A DNA stretch of 35,374 bases, taken from Hellea sp. (GTDB lineage Bacteria; Pseudomonadota; Alphaproteobacteria; Caulobacterales; Maricaulaceae). Made by a program: the position numbers and the translations under genes. The DNA lies in NCBI GenBank assembly GCA_020627655.1, contig JAHDGM010000026.1:1-35374 (forward strand). Direction: 5' to 3'. Shown one piece after another: positions 8,046 through 16,901 of this stretch. How positions within the stretch are numbered: position 1 is the first letter of the stretch; each line of letters starts with the position of its first letter. The notes under the pieces were generated by a model. The model searched no databases and had not been told where the DNA came from. It saw only the letters and a list, made by a program, of their open reading frames with translations.

Positions 8046-9308
8046 CTACCGGATTAGGCGAGCTTGTGGATTTTCAACGCCCGTATAATCCATAACATTT
8101 GATAAAATATCATCAAAAGCCGAAACTATTTCTGTATTAAACTTGCCTTCATAATAGCGGCCAGGACTGGCACAAGCCTGCAAATTTGGTTTGATTTGAT
8201 CGTAAAAAGTACTGAGATTTTGCAACCTGGCTGCACTGGCAGCTGTAGCCTGAATCCCTGTAGGATCTGGATATGTGACATCCAAAACGAATAACTCCGG
8301 ACCTCTATTTTTAATCATATCACAAGTAGATGGATTAATGGGCATGTCAGCGACAGCTCCGCTCGTGGCCCCGGGGCTCGTACTGTAAACACCATCTGTA
8401 ATGAAAACGACAATATTATGCGGGTCATTTTCACTTCCGTCGCCCGCTGTGTTCGGGATAAGATTATTATTCACCAAACCTGCAAAGACAGTTTCATAAT
8501 TTGTTCCGGTGACTCCCGCTCCCTCAGTATAATTAGAACTGGCAATTCCAGCATCAATGACTGACTTAAGTTCCGTCAATGACACTAACTCTCTTGCATC
8601 TGTTCCATAAGAAATCAGGCTGACTCGTGCCCGACCATCTGAATCATCAAGAACCTGTTCAGTTATCCTGTCAATTTCATCTCTCATCCGGTCTTCTCTC
8701 AGGTAAACACCTAATGACTGAGCAACCTGATCACCGGTCACACCTATTCCTGTGTTCCCATGACAAGCAAATGCGCATCCCCCCAGACCTGCAAAGGGTT
8801 CATAATTAGCTTCCATGATGTCAACGCCGGCTTGCGTATCTGGGAACATCATTGATGATGAGATATCAAATAAAACATATACATCCACATATCCTACAGA
8901 GGCAGCTGGGCTGATATCGGATACAGACTCAGCGTAAATTTCAGTTTCCTTTTTCCCGATCATCCCTAAGAAAAAATTACTGTTTTTATGGGTTGCTGAA
9001 ACTCGAAGTTCTTGATCTACGATCTGAACTTGTGGGGCCTTGCAATTTTCGACATCGCAATTTTCCACGAACACATTTTTTGTGTGCTTTAAAATTTCTG
9101 CCGGTATAGCTTCGTGATTTAGAAACAAAGCCGCACCCGCAATAGCCGCCGAATCCGAGGCATTTTGCAGCCTTTGTTTTGCCGCATGTGCATTGGCAAT
9201 ATCCAGCACACCACCAGCCGTAACAACCAGGACTGAGACTAGTAAGCCGCTAATAATGGCAAAGTTACCATCTTCACGCTTAAGATATTTTGTCAAAAAG
9301 TTCTTCAT
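8046..9308 (-). CDS. TadG-like pilus-assembly protein with von Willebrand factor A domain
   Basis: A 420-aa protein (from the ATG at 9308) with a short basic N-terminus containing KREDGN, one transmembrane helix (about 15-40) and the TadE/TadG-like signature with DIANAHAAKQRLQNASDSAA. A VWA domain follows, with the MIDAS motif DISSS (D148, S150, S152) and FITDGVYST. TadG relatives belong to tad/flp pilus systems, but no other tad gene is visible here, so it is an orphan copy. Cysteines occur as ENCDVENC and GCAFACHG and probably form disulfides outside the membrane. A GTG five codons upstream (9321-9323) is possible; I prefer the ATG because the N-terminus then matches the family, although neither has a clear ribosome site. 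Confidence 0.85.
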   Translation of the reverse strand: MKNFLTKYLKREDGNFAIISGLLVSVLVVTAGGVLDIANAHAAKQRLQNASDSAAIAGAALFLNHEAIPAEILKHTKNVFVENCDVENCKAPQVQIVDQELRVSATHKNSNFFLGMIGKKETEIYAESVSDISPAASVGYVDVYVLFDISSSMMFPDTQAGVDIMEANYEPFAGLGGCAFACHGNTGIGVTGDQVAQSLGVYLREDRMRDEIDRITEQVLDDSDGRARVSLISYGTDARELVSLTELKSVIDAGIASSNYTEGAGVTGTNYETVFAGLVNNNLIPNTAGDGSENDPHNIVVFITDGVYSTSPGATSGAVADMPINPSTCDMIKNRGPELFVLDVTYPDPTGIQATAASAARLQNLSTFYDQIKPNLQACASPGRYYEGKFNTEIVSAFDDILSNVMDYTGVENPQARLIR

Positions 9309-9416
9309 CGCGACCCAACACACGTTAAACAGGTTGCAAATATCAACGAGAAGTTAATGAGCAGCTGCTTAAACTACCTAATAAACCGTTAATTCGCGAC
9401 TAGGTAAACAATATGT

Positions 9417-9478
9417 AAAAAGCCCCCAAAAGGGGGCTGATAATTAGAATTGGGTCACTCTTCCTTAGCGAGGAAGAG
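9417..9478 (-). terminator. Terminator of the aceBA operon, preceded by a second hairpin
   Basis: On the minus strand AGCCCCC, TTTT, GGGGGCT (9438-9421) is followed by a T run, a textbook intrinsic terminator 49 bases past the aceA stop. Between it and the stop lies another perfect 7-bp hairpin, CTCTTCC/GGAAGAG (9458-9478) with a 7-base loop. The second hairpin may stabilise the mRNA end. Confidence 0.85.
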
Positions 9479-9486
9479 CCATCCAT

Positions 9487-11082
9487 TTAGGCTACGTTGG
9501 CAAACTGGTTCATAGTATTGTGTTCACCGCCAGCTTTGAGAGCACGCTCCCCGCCCGTCATTTCCTTAAATGTATCCCCGAGATCTGATCCAACTTCATG
9601 TTGGTGCTTAACGGCAGAGACGTTAGTGCGGATCTCTTCTCGCTGAATATTCTTAACATATGCCAGCATTTTCTGATCGCCAAAATAACCTTCTGACAAG
9701 TCATTCATCAATTTGGCTGTCCCGTGGAATGTAGGCAGCGTGATCAAGTTATGGAACACGCCAGCTTCGCGAGAAATATCCGTCTGGAAAGCCTGCAAGC
9801 GGCGGTCAGCTTCCACTCCTAAAGGATCTTCATCAAAGCGGGCAGACATCAATTCAGCTTCAGGATAAGAGCTCTCATGAATTTTACCCTCAGCAATCCA
9901 GTCTTCACGAACCTGCTTACGCAAGTTCAATGTCCAGTTAAAGCTCGGCGAGTTGTTATATGTCAGCTTGGCATTTGGAACAGCTTCTTTGATGCGGTTG
10001 ACCATACCGGCAATTTTCTTGACGTTTGGCGTTGCCGTCTCAATCCATAGCAGGTCAGCTCCCCCGTCTGTCAGTGACGCGATACAGTCCTCGACAACAC
10101 GGTCTTCGCCCGTATCGGCTCTAAATTTATAAAGACCGTTTGGCAGACGGATTGGCTTGACCAACTGGCCATCCAGTTGAATAGCGACCTCGCCATCTTC
10201 AAGACCGTTGAGATCTGATACCGGTGCAGTATCAAGCCATTTTGTATATTCAGCGGCATGGTCACCAGCTTCCCGGGAAACAGGTATTTTCTGTGTCAGG
10301 CCAGCACCTAGACTGTCAGTCCGGGCAACGATAACGCCGTCATCCACACCCAACTCTTCAAAAGCCATACGAACGGCGCGCAATTTCTCAATAAAGTCTT
10401 CGCGCGGAACTGTAACTTTGCCATCCTGGTGTCCACATTGTTTGGCATCGGAAACCTGATTTTCAATCTGGATACAACAGGCCCCAGCCTTGATCATTTC
10501 CTTAGCCAGAAGGTAAGTCGCGTGGACATTACCGAAACCGGCATCGATATCCGCAATGATCGGGCGTACATAGCTCTCATGCGCATCAATTTTCGCAATA
10601 ACAGCCTCACGGTTATCTGTTGTTTTAAGCTCGGCAAAAAGATCATTCAGTTCAACCTCATCTGCCTGACGCAGAGATGTATAAATCTCTTGAATAAGAT
10701 CAACCACAGACGTCTTTTCGTGCATGGACTGATCCGGCAAATGACCGAAACGGTTCCGAAGGCCAGCTACCATCCAGCCGGACAGATAGACATAAGCTTT
10801 GTCCAGAGTGCCTTTTTGGCGTTTGATCGCACGCATCATCTGCATGGCATGAAAACCAGACCAACAACCAAGAGATTGTGTGAATTTGGATGTATCCTTA
10901 TCATATTCGGCCATATCCTTGCGCATCAGTGTCGCCATATCACGTGCGATATCCAAGTGAGTTGAATATGTATTTTGCAGCTTAAGCTGAGCCAAATCCT
11001 CAAGGTTCACGCCGCCCGGCGCGCCGTTCGGATAACGTGTCTCCAAAGCATTCAGCGTTTGATTATAAGTTGGACGTGTCAT
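9487..11082 (-). CDS. aceA: Isocitrate lyase, long form
   Basis: A 531-aa isocitrate lyase that splits isocitrate into glyoxylate and succinate, the first step of the glyoxylate shunt. The catalytic motif reads KQCGH (214-218, Cys216) instead of the KKCGH of E. coli AceA, and the protein is about 100 residues longer. Both traits point to the Pseudomonas aeruginosa-like subgroup. Metal-site and barrel segments such as IADIDAGFGN (about 176-185) and VARTDSLGAG are present. It starts one base after the aceB stop (TAA-a-ATG), with a GGAG inside the end of aceB, so the two are translated as one operon. Isocitrate lyase and malate synthase together allow growth on acetate or fatty acids. Confidence 0.96.
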   Translation of the reverse strand: MTRPTYNQTLNALETRYPNGAPGGVNLEDLAQLKLQNTYSTHLDIARDMATLMRKDMAEYDKDTSKFTQSLGCWSGFHAMQMMRAIKRQKGTLDKAYVYLSGWMVAGLRNRFGHLPDQSMHEKTSVVDLIQEIYTSLRQADEVELNDLFAELKTTDNREAVIAKIDAHESYVRPIIADIDAGFGNVHATYLLAKEMIKAGACCIQIENQVSDAKQCGHQDGKVTVPREDFIEKLRAVRMAFEELGVDDGVIVARTDSLGAGLTQKIPVSREAGDHAAEYTKWLDTAPVSDLNGLEDGEVAIQLDGQLVKPIRLPNGLYKFRADTGEDRVVEDCIASLTDGGADLLWIETATPNVKKIAGMVNRIKEAVPNAKLTYNNSPSFNWTLNLRKQVREDWIAEGKIHESSYPEAELMSARFDEDPLGVEADRRLQAFQTDISREAGVFHNLITLPTFHGTAKLMNDLSEGYFGDQKMLAYVKNIQREEIRTNVSAVKHQHEVGSDLGDTFKEMTGGERALKAGGEHNTMNQFANVA

Positions 11083-11083
11083 T

Positions 11084-12718
11084 TTATTTCTCCAAAATGT
11101 CGTAGGCAGGAAGGGTTAGAAATTCAGGCAGATCGACAGCAGTCGAGGCCTTTTCGAAAACTTTGGCGGCTTCAGGGAAACGGCCAGCAATATAAGCTTC
11201 TGACCCCATCTCTTCTTTGATGGCATCAAGCTCTTCACGGAAGAGGCGGTCGATCAAATCTGAATTGATAATGGCCGTACTGCCGTCTTCCATTTCGGCA
11301 CTGGCCTTGTGACGGAGCCACTGCCAGATTTGCGCGCGGGAGATTTCTGCAGTCGCGGCATCTTCCATCAGATTATGGATGGGCACAGCACCGCGTCCAC
11401 AAAGCCATGCGGCTGTATACTGAACACCAACAGAAATATTGGTGCGAATGCCAGCTTCGCTGATGGTTCCACTATGGGGTGAGAGTAAAGCCTCATCAGA
11501 AATACGCGGATAAACGCGCTTTTTATGAATCTGATGCTTTTGCGGCATTTCAGCATCAAAAACATCCATGGCAACAGACACCAGGTCTGGATGTGCCACC
11601 CAGGTACCATCGTGACCTGCACGGGCTTCACGTAATTTGTCAGCCCTCACCTTGTCAAAAGCTGCTTCGTTAGCCGCCGGATTGTTTTTAACCGGTATCT
11701 GAGCCGCCATACCGCCCATGGCATGAGCACGGCGTTTGTGACATATCTCGACCAAACGTTCAGAATAAGCCTTAAGGAAGTCGCGGTCCATACCGACCTG
11801 CGCACGCTCAGGTAAAACGAACTGCTTATGGTTACGCAGGGTTTTGATATAGCTGAAAATATAATCCCAGCGACCACAGTTCAGACCCGTAATATGATGG
11901 CGAAGAACATACAGAATTTCTTCCATCTGGAAGGCCGCAGGCAAAGTTTCAATCAATACTGTCGACTTGATAGTACCGTGGGGAATACCGACAAAGACTT
12001 GCGCAAAATTGAAAACATCATTCCATAGACGCGCTTCTTGGTAATTTTCCATTTTTGGCAAGTAGTAAAAAGGCCCGCGACCACTATCAGCCAATAGCTT
12101 TCCATTATGGAAAATATGCAAGCCGAAATCGACCAATGATGCCGACATAGGCTTACCATCAACGGTGATACCGGCCTCAACTAAGTGCCAACCACGCGGA
12201 CGAACCAGCATAGTTGCCGTTGTTTCGCTCAGTTCATAAGACTTTTTCTCAGTCTTCATGGATAGCTGCCCGCGGGCATAATCCATCATATTGATCTGAC
12301 CTTCGATCATATTGGCAAATGTCGGAGATGAAGCATCTTCAAAATCAGCCATGAACATTTTCGCGCCGCTATTGAGCGCATTGATCATCATTTTCCGGTC
12401 AACTGGACCCGTAATTTCAACCCGGCGGTCCTGTAAAGCCGGCGGACAAGGATCAACTTCCCATACAGCATTGCGGACATGAGCTGTTTCCAATGGCTGA
12501 CATGGCATTTCGCCGTCATCATACCGTTCCTGCATCAAGCGGCGATTTTCCAAAAGAATCCGGCGTTGCGGCCCGAAACGGCGTTCCAAATCCGCTAGAA
12601 ACAACAAGGCATCTGGCGTCAAAACCTCATCATAGCGAAGCCCAAGAGGCTTAACCACCTTGGCCAAGGTCCGATGACGGGGGATTGGCTTGATATCGTT
12701 TGCGGCAGGCGCGTTCAT
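11084..12718 (-). CDS. aceB: Malate synthase A
   Basis: A 544-aa malate synthase (E. coli AceB has 533), condensing glyoxylate with acetyl-CoA to malate. Recognisable blocks include FMADFEDASSPTFANM, RPRGWHLVE (the region of the catalytic Arg) and FNHGKLLADSG-like barrel strands. The C-terminal SGTISEAGIRTNISVGVQY and AWLCGRGAVPIHNLMEDAAT are typical of the A isoform. The frame is open for 27 more codons upstream, but the ATG at 12716-12718 (MNAPAAND) has a good GGAG six bases before it, and the extension would run through the promoter, so I chose it. It is the first gene of aceB-aceA and is divergent from the ScfR-like regulator, which probably controls it. Confidence 0.95.
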   Translation of the reverse strand: MNAPAANDIKPIPRHRTLAKVVKPLGLRYDEVLTPDALLFLADLERRFGPQRRILLENRRLMQERYDDGEMPCQPLETAHVRNAVWEVDPCPPALQDRRVEITGPVDRKMMINALNSGAKMFMADFEDASSPTFANMIEGQINMMDYARGQLSMKTEKKSYELSETTATMLVRPRGWHLVEAGITVDGKPMSASLVDFGLHIFHNGKLLADSGRGPFYYLPKMENYQEARLWNDVFNFAQVFVGIPHGTIKSTVLIETLPAAFQMEEILYVLRHHITGLNCGRWDYIFSYIKTLRNHKQFVLPERAQVGMDRDFLKAYSERLVEICHKRRAHAMGGMAAQIPVKNNPAANEAAFDKVRADKLREARAGHDGTWVAHPDLVSVAMDVFDAEMPQKHQIHKKRVYPRISDEALLSPHSGTISEAGIRTNISVGVQYTAAWLCGRGAVPIHNLMEDAATAEISRAQIWQWLRHKASAEMEDGSTAIINSDLIDRLFREELDAIKEEMGSEAYIAGRFPEAAKVFEKASTAVDLPEFLTLPAYDILEK

Positions 12719-12845
12719 GACAGACTCCATGTGTAAATAATGTATTTTCACAATATTTACAAAAATCATGCAAAGTCTATATATCCTTGCGGGTTTCACG
12801 GTATTGTTGTAAAGTATGTATAATTAATATAGGTATTTTTGTAAA
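12719..12845. promoter_or_regulatory. Divergent aceB / regulator control region with TTGTAAA boxes
   Basis: This 127-base AT-rich stretch separates aceB (minus) from the regulator (plus). It contains TTTACAA at 12756-12762 and TTGTAAA at 12807-12813 and 12839-12845. Related half-sites are GTGTAAA (12731-12737) and TGCAAA (12769-12774). RamB/ScfR-type regulators are known to bind TTTGCAAA-like sites at aceA/aceB promoters. The last box abuts the regulator's own ATG (12846), which would suit autoregulation. The assignment of boxes to the regulator is inference. Confidence 0.6.
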
Positions 12846-14270
12846 ATGAGTAAAAGCAAAAAACTTCTCATCGGCCCGCGCCTCAGGCGACTTCGGACAA
12901 CCCTCGGCCTCACACAAACCCGCATGGCTGAGGACATGGGAATATCCACCTCATATTTGAACCTTATGGAACGCAATCAACGCGCCATGAGCGCCAAGGT
13001 TCTCGTGCGCATGGCCGAGCTTTACGACTTCAATATTGCCGAATTTACCGGTCAGGGTGATGCCCACATCGTAGCTGAGGTGTATGATATACTCCGCGAC
13101 CCTGTTTTTAAAGGCATGACGATTTCTAAAAGCGAGGCTGAAGACTTGGTCGGTGCCAGTCCAGACGCAGCCCGCGCCCTGCTCCATCTTTATCGGCGGA
13201 ATAAAGAGCTCCATATGCGCACGGCAGATATGGCCGCCGATAGAGACAAGGTAGAAATATTAGGCCAAAGCGCAGAAGCCGTTGAAGCCGTTCGCAGTTT
13301 TATTCATGGAGCTCGAAATTTTTTCCCGCAACTTGATCGACAGGCCGAAGCCTTATCCAAAGAATTAGAGCTACATCGCAATGAACCTCATGCGGCTCTA
13401 ACGGCGCGCCTGCATGAAAAACACGGCATAAGAGTGCGGATTGTCCCCATGGATATCATGCCCAAAATGCTGCGATATTTTGATCAACACGCCCGGCGCA
13501 TAAACCTGTCCGAACTGCTGCGCCGCTCAGGCCGCCGATTTCAATTAGCTTTCCAAATCGGGCTTCTGGAATATCGAGAGTTAATTGATGAAATTATCGC
13601 CAAAGCGAAATTACCAGGCCGCGAGGCGGAGGGTCTGGCTCGCACCAGTCTGGCCAATTATTTCGCGGCTGCTGTGTTGATGCCCTATGAGCGCTTCCTT
13701 AAAGATGCTGAAAATACCCGCTATGATATCGATTTGCTATCATCCCGCTACGGGACCAGTTTTGAGCAGGTGGCCCACCGCCTGACAACTTTGCAGCGCC
13801 CAGATGCGCGTGGTATTCCGTTTTTCTTTGTACGTATTGATGTGGCTGGCAACGTTTCCAAACGATTTTCCGCCGGGCGGTTTCATTTCTCCTCTCATGG
13901 CGGCGCCTGCCCGCTCTGGAACATTCATCAGTGCTTTCAAGATCCAGGCAGGGTCCATACACAGATCGTGCAGCTGCCGGACGACACGACCTATTTTTCC
14001 ATCGCCAAAATGGTCTCACGCTCAGGACAGACCCATGATCAGCCAGCCCAGAAACTGGCCATCGGGCTGGGCTGTGATATCGCTTACGCCCCGCGCCTCA
14101 TCTATGCTCGGCAATATAATCTGGAAGCCCCGCAGCCCACACCTATTGGCATTAATTGTTATGTTTGTGAGCGGCAAAACTGCACCCAGCGCGCCTATGC
14201 CCCGCTGAACAAACCCCTACAGTTTGATGAACGTGCCCGGGGCATGAGCATCTATTCCTTCGGGGATTAG
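12846..14270 (+). CDS. ScfR/RamB-type short-chain acyl-CoA-responsive transcriptional regulator
   Basis: A 474-aa DNA-binding regulator. Residues about 9-63 form an XRE helix-turn-helix (LRRLRTTLGLTQTRMAEDMG...SYLNLMERNQRAMS). The middle (about 180-310) is an IrrE/ImmA-like domain in which the usual HExxH is degenerate: the segment reads FQLAFQIGL. The C-terminal part carries a Cys-rich DUF2083-like end (GGACPLWN, CYVCERQNC). This build is that of RamB (Corynebacterium), PccR and MccR (Rhodobacter) and ScfR, which sense acyl-CoA metabolites and control aceA/aceB or propionyl-CoA genes. Its position divergent from aceBA fits control of the glyoxylate shunt. The ATG has only a poor, distant ribosome site, so translation may be weak or nearly leaderless. 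Confidence 0.88.
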   Translation: MSKSKKLLIGPRLRRLRTTLGLTQTRMAEDMGISTSYLNLMERNQRAMSAKVLVRMAELYDFNIAEFTGQGDAHIVAEVYDILRDPVFKGMTISKSEAEDLVGASPDAARALLHLYRRNKELHMRTADMAADRDKVEILGQSAEAVEAVRSFIHGARNFFPQLDRQAEALSKELELHRNEPHAALTARLHEKHGIRVRIVPMDIMPKMLRYFDQHARRINLSELLRRSGRRFQLAFQIGLLEYRELIDEIIAKAKLPGREAEGLARTSLANYFAAAVLMPYERFLKDAENTRYDIDLLSSRYGTSFEQVAHRLTTLQRPDARGIPFFFVRIDVAGNVSKRFSAGRFHFSSHGGACPLWNIHQCFQDPGRVHTQIVQLPDDTTYFSIAKMVSRSGQTHDQPAQKLAIGLGCDIAYAPRLIYARQYNLEAPQPTPIGINCYVCERQNCTQRAYAPLNKPLQFDERARGMSIYSFGD

Positions 14271-14333
14271 TCACTGACCAAAAACCTTGCGCTGGCCCCG
14301 TAACATTCTATGACAATGTTAAAGGAGACTTCC

Positions 14334-14786
14334 ATGCGCCGATTAATGCTGCTTGCCGCCTGCCCGTTTTTATTTTCTGCCTGTGCCAGCACGCCGGATC
14401 CGGCCGAAGTCTGCACAACAGAATGGATCAAACTTCGTGCAGAAAAGGCCGTTACTGAGCTTCTGGACGATACTCAAGGCGCAGTTAAGTCCATGCGTAA
14501 AGTCACCGCCAAATATGTCGAAGGCAAAACACCCGGCCCGCTGCAATTATTTGCTTTGTCAAATTCTTTAAAAAGCCTGGAAAAAGAACTGACTCGCGGC
14601 CGCGGCATTCGTGATCTGCGTACATTAGCTAAAACCTGTAATGACCCCAAAATCGTCATGGACGGCATGAGCACATTTATGGACAATCTAGGCCTACCGG
14701 ACAGATTACGCGCAATTGTTCAGGCTATGCCAAAATATCAAGAACTTCTCGCCGAGCAGCTTCAAGGATTAGGCAAGGCCAATTGA
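14334..14786 (+). CDS. Small lipoprotein of unknown function
   Basis: A 150-aa exported protein with signal MRRLMLLAACPFLF and lipobox FSAC (Cys16). The mature part is mostly helical and amphipathic, with lysine-rich segments and a Cys pair (EVC near residue 25 and KTC near 102) that could bond. No catalytic motif is visible and I do not recognise a family. The frame extends eight codons upstream to an ATG at 14310, but the ATG at 14334 has a good AAGGAG seven bases before it and gives the proper signal peptide. It lies 31 bases before trhO on the same strand. Confidence 0.72.
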   Translation: MRRLMLLAACPFLFSACASTPDPAEVCTTEWIKLRAEKAVTELLDDTQGAVKSMRKVTAKYVEGKTPGPLQLFALSNSLKSLEKELTRGRGIRDLRTLAKTCNDPKIVMDGMSTFMDNLGLPDRLRAIVQAMPKYQELLAEQLQGLGKAN

Positions 14787-14817
14787 CCTAAACCCTATTG
14801 AGGCGTAAAGCGCCGCC

Positions 14818-15732
14818 ATGACTTATTGCGTCACAGCCCTGTACCACTTTACGCGCCTTTCTGACTATGAGCAGCTTAAAGCACCTCTGCAGGATATGTG
14901 TGATCTTCATGACATCAAAGGGACGATCTTACTGGCCCGGGAAGGCATTAACGGAACCGTCGCCGGAACTGATAAAGCCATATTTGAGCTGCACAGTTTT
15001 TTAAAAGCTGATCCCCGCCTGGAAAATTTGGAGCATAAGGAAAGCCGTGCCAGCGAGATGCCTTTTTATCGCATGAAAGTGCGATTGAAAAAAGAAATCG
15101 TTACCATGGGCGTTGAAGGCGTAGACCCCAATGATGTCGTTGGGACCTATGTTGATCCAAAAGACTGGAATGACTTGATATCTGATCCTGACGTGATCCT
15201 GATTGACACCCGCAATGATTACGAAGTTGAGATCGGCACATTTAAAGGTGCCGTCAATCCGGATACAGAAACATTTCGGGAATTTCCCCAATGGGTCGCC
15301 GATAATGAAGATAAAATACGCGCTAAAAAGAAAGTGGCTATGTTTTGCACAGGCGGCATTCGCTGCGAGAAAGCCAGTTCCTTCATGAAATCGCAGGGTT
15401 ATGATGAAGTTTATCACCTCAAAGGCGGCATATTAAAATATCTGGAAAATATTAAAGAAGAAAGCTCGCTCTGGAACGGGGACTGCTTTGTTTTTGACCA
15501 GCGCGTAGCGGTTGGTCACGGCCTTGCTGAATCCGATTATGATCAGTGTTATGCTTGCCGATACCCTATCACAGAAAAAGAAAAACAAAGCCCGCTCTAT
15601 GTCAAAGGCATTTCTTGCCCCCGCTGTCATAACCGTATGAGCGAAGATCAACGGGTCCGTTTTGCCGAACGCCAAAAACAAATCGAACTGGCCAAGCAGC
15701 GCGGCGAAGTCCATATAGGTAGGGAGGCTTAA
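14818..15732 (+). CDS. trhO: tRNA uridine-34 5-hydroxylase TrhO (rhodanese family, YceA)
   Basis: A 304-aa protein matching TrhO, which uses prephenate and oxygen-independent chemistry to hydroxylate U34 of certain tRNAs. The N-terminal domain includes [13 protein letters not shown] (about 38-50). The central rhodanese domain (about 115-215) has the active-site loop [12 protein letters not shown] with Cys177, followed by [13 protein letters not shown]. The C-terminal tail has two CxxC pairs (CYAC and CPRC) that may bind a metal. E. coli YceA is about 45 residues longer. The next gene starts on the base after its TAA, with GGAGG within the last codons, indicating tight translational coupling. 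Confidence 0.92.
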   Translation: MTYCVTALYHFTRLSDYEQLKAPLQDMCDLHDIKGTILLAREGINGTVAGTDKAIFELHSFLKADPRLENLEHKESRASEMPFYRMKVRLKKEIVTMGVEGVDPNDVVGTYVDPKDWNDLISDPDVILIDTRNDYEVEIGTFKGAVNPDTETFREFPQWVADNEDKIRAKKKVAMFCTGGIRCEKASSFMKSQGYDEVYHLKGGILKYLENIKEESSLWNGDCFVFDQRVAVGHGLAESDYDQCYACRYPITEKEKQSPLYVKGISCPRCHNRMSEDQRVRFAERQKQIELAKQRGEVHIGREA

Positions 15733-16200
15733 ATGCCAGCCAGACCCAGGGACGGGAAACGGGAAAATTTTCTTAAATTAACCAAAATTCCATTTACAGA
15801 TGAATTCACACCAGCTGAATTTTATCGCCTGCAAGCGGGTCTGGTCCCGCAAGCGGAAAGCGATCGTTGGTTTATATTTTTTGATAAGAACACGCTTAAT
15901 TTTCACCGGAGCAAAACCGGTCAAGGCGTATATCAAGTTCGCTTGAAGCGTCGCCGTGACGGATCCGCCCTCGTTAAATGGGCAAAAGCCTCCAAAGATA
16001 TAATTGTTATCAACAAAGCCTATGAAGCCGCTATTCTGGAATTCCTGATTGCCAATTTACTACTTGGTCAAAACATTTCTTTTCCTCTCCACAACAAGGT
16101 TGATGAAGACAAACCGGGTGACTTTCAAAATATGATTTCTGGAACTGATTACCCAGAAGTGACCATTGATAAAAAAATACTCAAACGGAACTATAAGTGA
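15733..16200 (+). CDS. Conserved-looking hypothetical protein coupled to trhO
   Basis: A 155-aa soluble protein with no signal or membrane segment. It is basic at the N-terminus (MPARPRDGKRENFLK) and rich in aromatic and charged residues, with blocks such as RWFIFFDKNTLNFHRSKTG and GVYQVRLKRRRDG that suggest a beta-rich fold. A helix-like stretch follows (EAAILEFLIANLLLGQ). I do not recognise the family. It starts directly after the trhO stop (TAA then ATG) and its own TGA overlaps the GTG start of the glutathione transferase gene (GTGA), so it is embedded in a coupled three-gene operon. That arrangement supports it as a real gene and suggests a link to tRNA modification or thiol chemistry, which is inference. 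Confidence 0.78.
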   Translation: MPARPRDGKRENFLKLTKIPFTDEFTPAEFYRLQAGLVPQAESDRWFIFFDKNTLNFHRSKTGQGVYQVRLKRRRDGSALVKWAKASKDIIVINKAYEAAILEFLIANLLLGQNISFPLHNKVDEDKPGDFQNMISGTDYPEVTIDKKILKRNYK

Positions 16201-16829
16201 GTGCGGTTCTCTATTCATTCCGGCGTTGTCCCTATGCCATGCGCGGCCGGATGGGTCTGAAGGTTAGCGGCCTATCATATGAACATCGCGAGATCATTTT
16301 ACGGGATAAACCAGCCCATATGCTGGAAGTTTCGCCCAAGGGAACAGTTCCGGTTTTCATTACGGATGATGGCACTGTCATTGATGAGAGCCTCGATCTT
16401 TTAAACTTTGCGCTCGCCCATCATGATCCGCTCGGCTGGCTGGATTGCGACCAAGACACAGTCAACACTTTGATTAGCGAGAATGACGGCCCGTTTAAAC
16501 ATCATCTAGACCGCTATAAATATGCAAGCCGTTATGACGAAAACGCCGAGCGCGGCGATACAGACTTAACCCACCGGGCCAAAGCCGAAGTCACAATCAG
16601 AGGCTATGAAGAGCGGCTTGCAACTGCGCCGTTTTTAATGGGCCAAAAGCAAACAATCGCCGATATTGCGATTTTTCCCTTCATGCGCCAATTTGCCAAT
16701 ACGGATAGTAATTGGTGGAATGACGCCCCTTATTCCTCGACCCGGGCCTGGCTCAACCGCCATATGGAATCGGATTTATTCAAATCCATCATGACAAAAT
16801 ACCCGTTATGGTCGCCTGCCCCAATATGA
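16197..16829 (+). CDS. Glutathione S-transferase family protein
   Basis: A 210-aa two-domain protein. The N-terminal thioredoxin fold (1-75) has RRCPYAMRGRMGL with Cys11, the cis-Pro segment GTVPVF and the glutathione gamma-glutamyl contact DES. The helical C-terminal domain includes the TIADIAIFPFMRQF N-cap/hydrophobic staple motif of GSTs. The CPYA start suggests a Cys-type (omega/beta-like) active site favouring thiol transfer or deglutathionylation rather than classical conjugation. It starts with GTG, overlapping the upstream stop by four bases, so it is co-translated with the unknown protein and trhO. Confidence 0.88.
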   Translation: MSAVLYSFRRCPYAMRGRMGLKVSGLSYEHREIILRDKPAHMLEVSPKGTVPVFITDDGTVIDESLDLLNFALAHHDPLGWLDCDQDTVNTLISENDGPFKHHLDRYKYASRYDENAERGDTDLTHRAKAEVTIRGYEERLATAPFLMGQKQTIADIAIFPFMRQFANTDSNWWNDAPYSSTRAWLNRHMESDLFKSIMTKYPLWSPAPI

Positions 16830-16901
16830 ACAGGAACTGACAAAACCATTCAGCATCTGTTGCCGTGTGTAGTATAAGGTCCTGCCAATTATGGAGGTTT
16901 T

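Noticed and set aside
8041-8056. TAATCC/GGATTA inverted repeat at the pepP-tadG junction as a bidirectional terminator
   Set aside because: Only a 6-bp AT-rich stem and no T run on either side.
8746-8790. GCAFACHG in the TadG-like protein as a CxxxCH heme site
   Set aside because: Isolated motif in a VWA protein, no axial ligand context or cytochrome fold; a disulfide or loop Cys pair is likelier.
12719-12799. 27-codon N-terminal extension of malate synthase
   Set aside because: It crosses the AT-rich regulator boxes, has no ribosome site, and the ATG at 12716-12718 has GGAG at six bases.
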